The notes beneath the pieces were generated by a model. It saw only the letters and a program-made list of their open reading frames with translations, did not search any database and was not told where the DNA came from. Below are positions 1-5,367 of a DNA stretch of 9,033 bases, piece by piece. The stretch is from Xanthobacteraceae bacterium (GTDB taxonomy: Bacteria > Pseudomonadota > Alphaproteobacteria > Rhizobiales > Xanthobacteraceae), in contig JASHQO010000303.1 of assembly GCA_030039105.1 (NCBI GenBank), positions 1-9,033 on the forward strand, written 5' to 3'. A program made the position numbers and the translations under genes. Numbering within the stretch: the stretch's first letter is position 1; every line of letters begins with the position of its first letter.

Positions 1-35
1 GGCATATTTCAGCGGATAACGCCGCTATATTTAGG
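1..35. other. Left flank outside the transposable element
   Basis: Short chromosomal flank with no recognisable gene. It holds only a weak 5-bp stem (AGCGG 11-15, CCGCT 22-26). Joining 1-44 to 2721 onward reconstructs the probable pre-insertion site, which lay just upstream of the REP palindrome at 2744. Confidence 0.5.
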
Positions 36-44
36 GATGGCGTT
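36..44. repeat. Target-site duplication, left copy (GATGGCGTT)
   Basis: This 9-bp direct repeat is identical to 2712-2720. Each copy directly abuts the outer end of a terminal inverted repeat, which is the arrangement left by transposition with a 9-bp staggered cut. IS4-type elements commonly give duplications of about 9-13 bp, so the length fits the transposase inside. Confidence 0.88.
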
Positions 45-62
45 GGCTTTGCCCAAGAACCC
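45..62 (+). repeat. Left terminal inverted repeat
   Basis: This 18-bp arm matches the reverse complement of 2694-2711 at 17 positions; the single difference is G versus T at position 13 of the repeat. Similarity stops sharply after 18 bp, so the repeat is short. The transposase stop codon begins at the next base. Confidence 0.88.
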
Positions 63-1316
63 TCATTGGATGGCCCCTTTCTGGGCAGGTGAGGTTTTTG
101 CCCAAAAAGCCGTGTCAATGCCGAGTTCATGGGACTCTTGGATCAAGCAGCAGATGTTGTGGCAGACGATCTTGCACAGCACCTCGTTGACCATCGCCAC
201 GTCCGTCTTGCTCCGCACATGGTCGCGGAACTTGGCCTTGATCATCGAAAACACGGACTCGACGTTGCTGCGCTTGTGGTAGTGCGCCAGAAATTCCTCA
301 CGGCGGAATTGGAAGTAGTGGAACATCTTCGCCCATATGCCACCCGCACGGCCGGTCGTGCTGCCCTTGAAAGCGATGTAGGGGACCGCGCCGTGGCGGA
401 CGATGTGTTCTAGGTTCGCTTTGCTGCCGTAGCCTTTGTCCGCCGACACTTCGCGTATCTGGAAATTCTGCGCCGTCGCATTGACCAGCGCCGGAAGCAA
501 TTTCATGTCGCTGGCGTCCTTGTCGCGGATTTCGACGGCGGTAACGATGTGGGTGCTCACGCCGCACATCAAATGGACCTTCACCCATCCGTGTTCTTGG
601 CGAACGACGCCGTATTTGTGGTCAAACCAGCGAATGAAGCGGGACGTTGCGAAGCCGGAACTGTCGGCGGCAAAGTCGATTTCAACCGCCTTCAACGGCT
701 TGCTGCTTTCGACGATCAGCGCATTCAAGATCGGCGTTAGCGCCGGGTTTTCCAAATAATTGAAGATCGAATTGTAATGTGGGAGTTTCGTCAGGTAACC
801 CTTGGCCTGCGCTTCCCGCAAATCGGTCATGAAGCGGCGACCCGAAATCGTCGAATAGATTTTGTAGCAGGCGGCAAACAAGGCATCGTTGATCGGCAGC
901 GGCGGCCGACCGTTCTTGGCCCGCTCCGGTTCGGCAATGCCGCTGCAAAGCTCGCGCAGTAGGTCGAGAAACTTTGCCTTCTCGTTGACCTGCGCGGCGT
1001 TGTAGGCACGCCAATCTTGCCGATAGGTTTTGCGCGTCTCGCGCACGGTAAGCGTCTCAGTGACGGTCGTAGAGCCGTCGGGATAGCTTTCACGTTGAAT
1101 GAAATATTCGACTGCAATGATGTGCTTACACTTGAAGCCGCCTTCCTCATGATCGGGGCAGGTGCAATGAGACTCGCTGGCGCCCAGCCAAACCGTATAG
1201 CGGCGTTCGGCGCTTTGGCTCGGGACCGACCAAGCTTTGCCTTTCCGAAGGATTTTGGCCGTAGCCGCGATTTCCAAGCCCTTTTGTTGGCGATTGTCTC
1301 CGCGCACGTCGTACAT
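63..1316 (-). CDS. SWIM zinc-finger DDE transposase (IS4-like)
   Basis: A 417-residue transposase, expected to cut and join the element's ends using a two-metal DDE active site. An N-terminal SWIM-type zinc finger uses Cys51, Cys53, Cys63 and His65 (CTCPD...CKH); such fingers bind DNA or protein. The catalytic domain shows D218 (ADSSG), D293 (SADKGYG) and E353 (NVES). Around E353 the spacing Y346-x2-R349-x3-E353-x6-K360 is exactly the YREK signature described for IS4-type transposases. I chose the ATG at 1314-1316 because AAGGGAG lies about 8 bp upstream and a divergent promoter lies just before it. The frame is open further, to 1667, but that extension only shadows the DUF6471-like gene on the other strand. 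No frameshift or missing catalytic residue is seen. Its 3' end carries one of the subterminal repeats as coding sequence. Family-level assignment is firm; the precise IS family is not. Confidence 0.9.
   Translation of the reverse strand: MYDVRGDNRQQKGLEIAATAKILRKGKAWSVPSQSAERRYTVWLGASESHCTCPDHEEGGFKCKHIIAVEYFIQRESYPDGSTTVTETLTVRETRKTYRQDWRAYNAAQVNEKAKFLDLLRELCSGIAEPERAKNGRPPLPINDALFAACYKIYSTISGRRFMTDLREAQAKGYLTKLPHYNSIFNYLENPALTPILNALIVESSKPLKAVEIDFAADSSGFATSRFIRWFDHKYGVVRQEHGWVKVHLMCGVSTHIVTAVEIRDKDASDMKLLPALVNATAQNFQIREVSADKGYGSKANLEHIVRHGAVPYIAFKGSTTGRAGGIWAKMFHYFQFRREEFLAHYHKRSNVESVFSMIKAKFRDHVRSKTDVAMVNEVLCKIVCHNICCLIQESHELGIDTAFWAKTSPAQKGAIQ
99..111 (+). repeat. Left subterminal repeat TGCCCAAAAAGCC
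   Basis: This 13-bp sequence has an exact inverted copy at 2656-2668 near the other end of the element. It lies 54 bp from the left end versus 43 bp from the right end. It shares the core GCCCAA with the terminal repeats, so it may be an extra transposase-binding site. It is also translated as part of the transposase C-terminus. Confidence 0.65.
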
Positions 1317-1324
1317 GACCCCGT

Positions 1325-1340
1325 CTCCCTTATATGGGAG
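1325..1340. promoter_or_regulatory. Candidate operator dyad over the transposase ribosome binding site
   Basis: CTCCC-TTATAT-GGGAG is a 5-bp dyad with a 6-bp spacer. Its left half is the complement of the transposase Shine-Dalgarno sequence, and its right part is the first of three TATGGGA copies (1333-1339). A protein bound here would block the transposase leader; as RNA it could also fold and hide the ribosome binding site. The role is inferred from position and repetition only. Confidence 0.45.
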
Positions 1341-1341
1341 C

Positions 1342-1369
1342 AGCATATCATTTATGGGATTGCCGTCAA
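1342..1369 (-). promoter_or_regulatory. Predicted sigma-70 promoter for the transposase
   Basis: On the minus strand, TTGACG (complement of 1364-1369) is followed after 16 bp by TATGCT (complement of 1342-1347). The -10 box ends 25 bp before the ATG, leaving room for the ribosome binding site. The -35 box overlaps that of the opposing promoter at 1360-1388 by two bases, so polymerase can hardly occupy both at once. The second TATGGGA copy (1353-1359) lies in the spacer. Confidence 0.5.
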
Positions 1370-1388
1370 GCGAAAAATATCGTATATG
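1360..1388 (+). promoter_or_regulatory. Predicted sigma-70 promoter for the DUF6471-like gene
   Basis: TTGCCG (1360-1365) is separated by 17 bp from TATATG (1383-1388), an acceptable -35/-10 pair. The -10 box is part of the third TATGGGA copy, so a protein recognising this motif would cover the promoter. This fits autoregulation by the first gene product, which is inference. Confidence 0.45.
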
Positions 1389-1419
1389 GGAGATATTGTT
1401 CGATGACGGGAGAATGCCT

Positions 1420-1662
1420 ATGGCTACAAAACCCAAAGCCGGCCCCTCTTGGGAAGACCGGGCGAGGCGGTTCCTAAAGGCTGAACTGGCGCGAGCGGAG
1501 ATTGGGTATCGGGAACTGGCCGAACGGCTGACGAAACACGGAATGAAAGAAACCGAGGCCAGCATCGCAAACAAGATCAGTCGTGGCACGTTCTCAGCGA
1601 CGTTCTTGCTGGCATCGCTCAAGGCGATAGAAGCGCAAAATCTCAAACTTGAGGATGTTTGA
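1420..1662 (+). CDS. DUF6471-like small protein, probable DNA-binding regulator
   Basis: An 80-residue protein starting MATKPKAGPSWEDRARRFLKAE. Its body resembles the DUF6471 family: an amphipathic helix (RARRFLKAELARAEI), then YRELAERLTKHG and SIANKISRGTFSA, a layout like the helices of a small helix-turn-helix repressor. DNA binding is my inference from this pattern; the family has no established function that I know of. I preferred the ATG at 1420 over the one at 1414 because GGGAGA (1408-1413) is 6 bp from the former and directly abuts the latter. The next gene starts 3 bp after its stop, so the two are surely co-transcribed. It is divergent from the transposase across a compact region with repeated TATGGGA motifs, the usual layout of a regulator controlling both itself and its divergent neighbour. 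Confidence 0.8.
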   Translation: MATKPKAGPSWEDRARRFLKAELARAEIGYRELAERLTKHGMKETEASIANKISRGTFSATFLLASLKAIEAQNLKLEDV

Positions 1663-1665
1663 GTC

Positions 1666-2580
1666 ATGCTACCACCATCATGGAAAAGTGAAGTTCAGGA
1701 AGCCATAGAAGAAACTACAAACGCCGACTGCCAGCAGCGGAAGACCGAGCAAAATAATGCAGCCGCCAATATAACCGCCGCGATCAATGCCCTTGCCGAT
1801 GCTCAAAAAGCTCAAATAACCAGTGAAGACAGCAATGAGAAAAAAGATCGCGCGATCAGTTGGGTTACCTTGTTTCTTGTTTTTCTGACTGTAGTTTTCA
1901 CTTTTTTGACGTGGAGAACTCTCAGCGGTCAACTCGACGAAATGAAAAATGCTGGAGAGCAGACTAGGCAACTGATTGAAAATAACGCCAGACTGGCTGA
2001 AGCCGCGGCACAACAGGCCGCCGCCGCTGTCAAACAAGCTGAAGCTACCGATAAAGAAGCCATCGCTATGGGCCAGAACGCCCAAGTCGCCCGCGACAAC
2101 ATGATTGCTGCGGAGCGCGCGTGGGTCGGCCCCCAAAATGCTAGTATCGACGGGGCAGTCGAAGTTGGAAAACCCCTCAGTGTAAATATCCAATACACGA
2201 ATAGTGGAAGGGCGCCTGCAACCGATTTTACCTATCTCGTCGATGGGTTCGCGACTACGGCCAACGATGATGCAACCGGAAAGGCGGCTGCCAGAGTCTA
2301 TCAATATCTTAATTCCTGCCAAACGAATGTAGCTCCAATGATCGGGCAGGTAGTTTTCCCTTCGACCGGATTCAGTGTCTATACCCTCAATACGCAAATC
2401 GCTGCTGACGCTATCGATCAAGATGTGGTTGACGGAAACAAAATGGTCATTGTGCAGGGATGTTTTTTGTACAAAAGCTTTGATGCATTCCGGCATAGCT
2501 ATTTTTGTTATTACTACGTCGGTAAAAAGACTAAACCGGCTAACCTCAATATCTGCCGCGTTGGCCACTTCGCTGATTAG
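1666..2580 (+). CDS. Single-pass membrane coiled-coil protein with AERAWVG motif
   Basis: A 304-residue protein of unknown function. Residues 1-62 are polar and Ala/Gln/Glu-rich. A single strong membrane segment spans about 64-83 (ISWVTLFLVFLTVVFTFLTW). Residues 84-150 are Ala-, Gln- and Glu-rich and likely form a coiled coil. The AERAWVG motif (149-155) leads into a beta-rich domain containing VNIQYTNSGRAPATDF, a layout I recognise from many uncharacterised rhizobial membrane proteins. No catalytic motif is visible. Four cysteines (218, 266, 281, 297) in the C-terminal domain could form disulfides if it lies outside the cytoplasm; topology is not certain. The ATG follows the previous stop by 3 bp, with GAGG about 11 bp upstream. 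The gene is distinctly richer in A+T than the metabolic genes to the right and lies inside the element, so it is a passenger acquired with it. Confidence 0.8.
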   Translation: MLPPSWKSEVQEAIEETTNADCQQRKTEQNNAAANITAAINALADAQKAQITSEDSNEKKDRAISWVTLFLVFLTVVFTFLTWRTLSGQLDEMKNAGEQTRQLIENNARLAEAAAQQAAAAVKQAEATDKEAIAMGQNAQVARDNMIAAERAWVGPQNASIDGAVEVGKPLSVNIQYTNSGRAPATDFTYLVDGFATTANDDATGKAAARVYQYLNSCQTNVAPMIGQVVFPSTGFSVYTLNTQIAADAIDQDVVDGNKMVIVQGCFLYKSFDAFRHSYFCYYYVGKKTKPANLNICRVGHFAD

Positions 2581-2655
2581 CCAAAGACTGGCACTGAGCA
2601 ATGCTGCACCTAGCCGCGCTCCGACCCACATAGGGCGCCCGTGTCCGCCACTTAG
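2581..2655. other. Non-coding right shoulder of the element
   Basis: No gene is supported between the membrane-protein stop and the subterminal repeats. I see no clear terminator here. Confidence 0.4.
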
Positions 2656-2668
2656 GGCTTTTTGGGCA
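2656..2668 (-). repeat. Right subterminal repeat (inverted copy of 99-111)
   Basis: GGCTTTTTGGGCA is the exact reverse complement of the 13 bp at 99-111. A further related copy, CCTTTTTGGGCAGG at 2677-2690, lies between it and the right end and matches left-end 76-89 (CCTTTCTGGGCAGG) at 13 of 14 positions in direct orientation. The cluster of GCCCAA-core motifs at both ends suggests multiple transposase-binding sites. Confidence 0.65.
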
Positions 2669-2693
2669 TATCCCTGCCTTTTTGGGCAGGCCG

Positions 2694-2711
2694 GGGTTAT
2701 TGGGCAAAGCC
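2694..2711 (-). repeat. Right terminal inverted repeat
   Basis: GGGTTATTGGGCAAAGCC pairs with the left arm at 45-62 with one mismatch and is directly followed by the second copy of the 9-bp target duplication. Confidence 0.88.
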
Positions 2712-2720
2712 GATGGCGTT
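2712..2720. repeat. Target-site duplication, right copy (GATGGCGTT)
   Basis: Identical in sequence and orientation to 36-44 and directly abutting the right terminal repeat. Confidence 0.88.
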
Positions 2721-2743
2721 GCGATCCGCCACCGTGCTGCGTT

Positions 2744-2830
2744 GTAGCCCGGGCGAGCGCAGCGATACCCGGGGACGGCACAAGGCGGCGGGATCGTCCC
2801 CCCGGATATCGCTTCGCTCATCCGGGCTAC
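2744..2830. repeat. REP/BIME-like palindrome 1
   Basis: A long imperfect inverted repeat running from GTAGCCCGGGCGAGCGCAGCG to CGCTTCGCTCATCCGGGCTAC. It is a variant (GAGCG...GATATCCGGG) of the type in the other four copies. It lies 34 bp downstream of the amidohydrolase stop on the minus strand, where a folded RNA could protect the 3' end or help end transcription. Confidence 0.75.
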
Positions 2831-2864
2831 GGACTACGCGGCGCCTCAGGATGACGGTTCAAAC

Positions 2865-3965
2865 TCACGCAAACCCGTACAGCGCCCGCGCGTTGCCGGA
2901 GTAGATTTGCCGGCGGCGCTCCTCGCCCAGGCTTGCCGGCAGCGCCACGAACGGATCGTCGAAGTCCCAGTGCGGGTAGTCGGACGAGAACAGGATGCGG
3001 TCGAAGCCGATCGCCGCCATGATGTCGGCGAGATGGGCGGGATTTTCCGGCTCCTCCATCGGCTGGGTGGTGACCCAGAAATGATCGTGCAGGTATTCCG
3101 ACGGCGCCCGCTTGAGGTGCGGCAGGCCGGAGCGCATGCGCTTCCAGTTGCGGTCGAGGCGGTGGCCGAGCGCCGGCATCCAGCCGAAGCCGCCCTCGAT
3201 GAACACCATCTTGAGCGTCGGGAAGGCCTCGAACACGCCCTCCATGATCAGGCTCACGACCTGGGCCTGGCAGGCGTTGGAGTGCTCGGTCATCTCCTCG
3301 ATGTAGAACGACGGCCAGCCGGTATTGCTGGCGGCGCGGCCGCTATAGCCGAACACATGGACGCCGACCGGCAGCCCGGCCTCGCTTGCCGCCTCGTAGA
3401 TCGGCCAATAGCGGCGCCGCCCCATCAGCTCGCTGGTGCGGGTGAGCATCAGCACATGGGCGAAGCGGCGGTCGCCGGCGTGGCGGCGGATTTCCTGGCG
3501 CGAGGCTTCCGGGTCCTCGTACGGCACCACCAGCGAGCATTTGAGCCGCGGGTCGAGCTTGTTCCAGTGGTTGAGCTGGAACGCGTTGCAGGCCGACGCC
3601 AGCGCCGCCGAGTATTCGTCGTTCTGCTCGCCCTGCCCCGACGGCGACAGCGGATTCATCACGCCGTATTCGATGCCGTAGAGATCGAGGTGCTGCTGGC
3701 GCATGAACTCGTAATTGCTCGCCGGCAAGCCGCCGTCCGGCGGCCAGGAATCGCGCCGCGACGCCTGCGGTTGCGCCTTCGGATAGGGAAAGCCTTTGAC
3801 ATAGCCGTGGTGCGAGCGCGCGCCGTAAGTCTGCGCGTAATCCCACCAGCGATTGCTCAGGTACGGCCGATAATCTTCGAGCGACGCCTTGGGATGGATG
3901 TCGCAGTCGATGATCTGCAGCTTGCTCTTGGCGCTGCGGTCGACCTGGCGGGCTTCGATGTTCAC
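2865..3965 (-). CDS. Amidohydrolase-2 (ACMSD-like) family metal-dependent hydrolase/decarboxylase
   Basis: A 366-residue TIM-barrel metalloenzyme of the amidohydrolase-2 family, whose members hydrolyse or decarboxylate, often in aromatic catabolism. Near the start, Asp22-x-His24 (IDCDIHP) gives the first metal ligands, His203 (PVGVHVFG) the barrel ligand, and Asp329 (FSSDYPHWD) the C-terminal acidic residue; EGGFGWMP (257-264) is also typical of the group. Length is normal and nothing is truncated. The start is a GTG at 3963-3965, preceded by a good ribosome binding site (GGAGG, 7 bp upstream). It is the last of four minus-strand metabolic genes and is separated from the cupin gene by REP repeats and an IS630 element. 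The substrate is unknown; the neighbours (amidase-like, cupin, TrpB-like) hint at a nitrogen-containing or aromatic compound. Confidence 0.88.
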   Translation of the reverse strand: MNIEARQVDRSAKSKLQIIDCDIHPKASLEDYRPYLSNRWWDYAQTYGARSHHGYVKGFPYPKAQPQASRRDSWPPDGGLPASNYEFMRQQHLDLYGIEYGVMNPLSPSGQGEQNDEYSAALASACNAFQLNHWNKLDPRLKCSLVVPYEDPEASRQEIRRHAGDRRFAHVLMLTRTSELMGRRRYWPIYEAASEAGLPVGVHVFGYSGRAASNTGWPSFYIEEMTEHSNACQAQVVSLIMEGVFEAFPTLKMVFIEGGFGWMPALGHRLDRNWKRMRSGLPHLKRAPSEYLHDHFWVTTQPMEEPENPAHLADIMAAIGFDRILFSSDYPHWDFDDPFVALPASLGEERRRQIYSGNARALYGFA

Positions 3966-4037
3966 GGCGCTGCCTCCGTCGGAAGGCTTGATTTAATCGT
4001 CTTGATAATAGGTGTATTGCCGGCCAGCCGCCAGCCG

Positions 4038-4146
4038 GTAGCCTGGATGGAGCGAAGCGAAATCCAGGGACGATCGCCACGCTTGCACGGACGATCGCCA
4101 CGCTTGCACGCCGCTCCCGGATTGCGCTTCGCTCCATCCGGGCTAC
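4038..4146. repeat. REP/BIME-like palindrome 2
   Basis: An inverted repeat from GTAGCCTGGATGGAGCGAAGCG to CGCTTCGCTCCATCCGGGCTAC. The outer arms pair almost fully; the left arm has CCTGG and CCAGG where the right has CCGGG-type bases. Its centre is longer than that of the next copy because of a tandem 21-bp repeat. Confidence 0.8.
4069..4110 (+). repeat. Tandem 21-bp repeat, two exact copies
   Basis: Units 4069-4089 and 4090-4110 are identical (GACGATCGCCACGCTTGCAC plus G). The corresponding part of the neighbouring REP unit (4248-4268) has one copy with two changes, so this is a local expansion inside the REP loop. Confidence 0.85.
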
Positions 4147-4216
4147 GGCCCTCTCTCGGATGGCTGATTCAATTGTCGCGATAATTTAGGTGTATTGCCG
4201 GTCGGTCGCCAGGCCG

Positions 4217-4304
4217 GTAGCCTGGATGGAGCGAAGCGAAATCCAGGGACGATCGCCGCGCTCGCACGCCGCTCCCGGATTGCGCTTCGCTCCATCCGGG
4301 CTAC
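4217..4304. repeat. REP/BIME-like palindrome 3
   Basis: The same left and right arms as the copy at 4038, with a single central 21-bp block. It ends 9 bp before the left end of the IS630 element. Confidence 0.8.
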
Positions 4305-4326
4305 CGGCCTCTAGAGCATGCCCGTT

Positions 4327-4974
4327 TTATTTGGAAGCGTATCCTGCATTGTCGAAGTAGTTGGCACATTCCTGCGGGGTGAAGCATTCCAGCAAGGCGC
4401 CGATGCGTTTCCAGGTTGCTTCGACGGAGCGCTCTGCGGCCTTGCGTAGCAAGGTTTTGAGCTTGGCGAAGACCTGCTCGATCGGATTGAGGTCTGGACT
4501 ATAGGGCGGCAGGAAGAAGAGCTTTGCGCCAGCGGCGCGGATGGCGCGCCGCACCGCCTTTCCCTTATGGCTGCCCAGGTTGTCGATGATGACGATGTCA
4601 CCCGGCTTAAGCGCTGGGATCAGCACCTGCTCGACATAGGCCAAGAAGCTGTCGCCGTTGATCGGCCCGTCGATTACGCAGGGAGCATCGATGCGGTCAC
4701 GACGCAACGCCGCCAGGAAGGTCAGTGTGCGCCATCGGCCATGCGGCGCCTTGGCCACCAACCGCTGACCGCGCGGCGCGCGGCCGTGGCTGCGCGTCAT
4801 GTTGGTCTTGGCCCAGGTCTCGTCGATGAACACCAGGCGAGAAGGGTCAAGCCGCCCTTGGTACTTTCGCCATTGCGCCCGCCGCCGCGCCACGTCCGGG
4901 CGATCCTGCTCGCTGGCGTGCAGGCTTTTTTTTGAAGGTGATGCCCTCATGCACGAAGAAGTGCCAGACCGCAA
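4327..4974 (-). CDS. IS630-family transposase, C-terminal (DDE) part in second frame
   Basis: This frame encodes the catalytic half. With family-like residues starting at KKSLHASEQDRPDVARRR, it shows the DDE triad as Asp51 (VFIDETW), Asp131 (IIDNLGSHK) and Glu166 (SPDLNPIEQ), counted from the ATG at 4974, plus the usual ending CANYFDNAGY. The first 14 or so residues from that ATG do not look like transposase and are probably not used as a start. Real protein would need joining to the N-terminal frame at the A-run at 4926-4933, where dropping one base yields a continuous 313-residue transposase. Either it is made by slippage or the gene is broken. Confidence 0.8.
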   Translation of the reverse strand: MRSGTSSCMRASPSKKSLHASEQDRPDVARRRAQWRKYQGRLDPSRLVFIDETWAKTNMTRSHGRAPRGQRLVAKAPHGRWRTLTFLAALRRDRIDAPCVIDGPINGDSFLAYVEQVLIPALKPGDIVIIDNLGSHKGKAVRRAIRAAGAKLFFLPPYSPDLNPIEQVFAKLKTLLRKAAERSVEATWKRIGALLECFTPQECANYFDNAGYASK

Positions 4975-5269
4975 AGTGACTCACCTTGACGCCGCGCGCC
5001 GCAAGCTCCGCTCCGATCGCCCGTAACGTCAGGTCGGGCTTCTCGGCCAGCCGCGCCAAAAGCCACTCGCGCTCGCCTGCCAACGCATAGCGCCGCCGGC
5101 CGCCAACCTTGTGCGCTGCTGCACTGCCAGTCGTGCGGAACCGCTGCGACCACTTCACTACACTGGCAACGCTGACCCTGAAGGTCGCCGCTACCGCCCG
5201 GCAACTCCGACCAGCCGCAACCGCCGCAACCACTCGCTCACGCAGATCAAGCGAATAGGCTCGTGCCAT
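4847..5269 (-). CDS. IS630-family transposase, N-terminal helix-turn-helix part
   Basis: This 140-residue frame begins MARAYSLDLRERVVAAVAAG, the standard start of IS630 transposases, and carries two helix-turn-helix regions that bind the element ends (about 10-45 and 60-105). Family-like sequence runs to HEGITFKKK at 107-115, then turns into a meaningless Arg/Gly/Ala tail ending at 4847. The ATG at 5267-5269 has GGAGG 9 bp upstream and matches the family start; the frame is open 13 codons further but without similarity. The DDE part continues in the other frame from the A8 run. If translated alone, the product could bind ends without catalysis and act as an inhibitor, which is inference. Confidence 0.8.
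   Translation of the reverse strand: MARAYSLDLRERVVAAVAAGRSCRAVAATFRVSVASVVKWSQRFRTTGSAAAHKVGGRRRYALAGEREWLLARLAEKPDLTLRAIGAELAARGVKVSHFAVWHFFVHEGITFKKKPARQRAGSPGRGAAAGAMAKVPRAA
4926..4933 (-). other. A8 run at the transposase frame change
   Basis: On the coding strand the frame reads TTC AAA AAA AAG CCT; the catalytic frame needs TTC AAA AAA AGC CTG. The change is +1 (skip one A) or equivalently -2, not the common -1. With seven A the gene would be one open frame, so this is either a one-base expansion mutation or a site of transcriptional slippage. Confidence 0.8.
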
Positions 5270-5367
5270 CGATGCTGGCCTCCAAATCCAGCCAGCACCT
5301 TGAATCATATTCCCGACAAATCGGGAATCCCTCCGATTCAGAAAAAATCAGCCACGCTCTAAGGCCT

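Larger units (their letters stand above)
45..2711. mobile_element. Transposable element with SWIM-DDE transposase and passenger genes
   Basis: This 2667-bp element is defined by matching ends. GGCTTTGCCCAAGAACCC at 45-62 pairs in inverted orientation with GGGTTATTGGGCAAAGCC at 2694-2711 (17 of 18 positions). Identical 9-bp direct repeats lie immediately outside. It carries a leftward transposase (63-1316), whose stop codon touches the inner edge of the left inverted repeat, and a rightward pair: a DUF6471-like protein (1420-1662) and a membrane coiled-coil protein (1666-2580). Copies of TGCCCAAAAAGCC lie just inside both ends. The intact ends, exact duplication and open transposase frame suggest a recent, possibly functional insertion. 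I cannot assign a named IS; the transposase has an IS4-like signature with an added SWIM domain. Confidence 0.87.
3985..4304. repeat. Tandemly duplicated leader-plus-REP unit
   Basis: Two related units lie in direct order: 3985-4146 and 4162-4304. Each starts with a TGATT-AAT-GTC-GATAAT-GGTGTATTGCCGG block and ends with a REP palindrome. The first begins only 20 bp upstream of the amidohydrolase GTG, so the duplication copied that gene's leader. The whole stretch between the amidohydrolase and the IS630 element is such repeat DNA, and I see no gene in it. Confidence 0.7.
4312..5361. mobile_element. IS630-family insertion sequence inserted at TA
   Basis: The element proper is 4314-5359 (1046 bp), flanked by TA at 4312-4313 and 5360-5361, the target dinucleotide that IS630 elements duplicate. 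Including the TA, the ends (TAGAGCATGCCCGTTTTATT and TAGAGCGTGGCTGATTTTTT, inverted) agree at about 20 of 28 positions. It holds one transposase in two frames on the minus strand. Insertion was 6 bp beyond the cupin stop codon and 7 bp after the REP palindrome, separating the cupin gene from the amidohydrolase gene. Confidence 0.85.

Noticed and set aside
11..26. Small hairpin AGCGG/CCGCT at the left edge as a terminator
   Set aside because: Only five base pairs and no following T-run; the adjacent gene, if any, lies outside the window.
1317..1667. In-frame upstream extension of the SWIM-DDE transposase to 534 residues
   Set aside because: The extra 117 residues are antisense to the DUF6471-like gene and cross the divergent promoters; the ATG at 1316 has a good ribosome binding site and begins the family-like sequence.
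1678..2781. A 367-residue open frame antisense to the membrane protein
   Set aside because: It runs through the inverted repeats and the target duplication, has no recognisable motif, and the opposite strand has a coherent membrane/coiled-coil protein with proper gene spacing.
2907..4184. A 425-residue plus-strand frame opposite the amidohydrolase
   Set aside because: A typical GC-rich antisense shadow, rich in Arg, Ala and Val, with no motif; the opposing frame has all metal-binding residues.
4926..4933. Classical -1 programmed frameshift in the IS630 transposase
   Set aside because: The catalytic frame is +1 relative to the first frame; a -1 slip on the A-run leads to the wrong frame.
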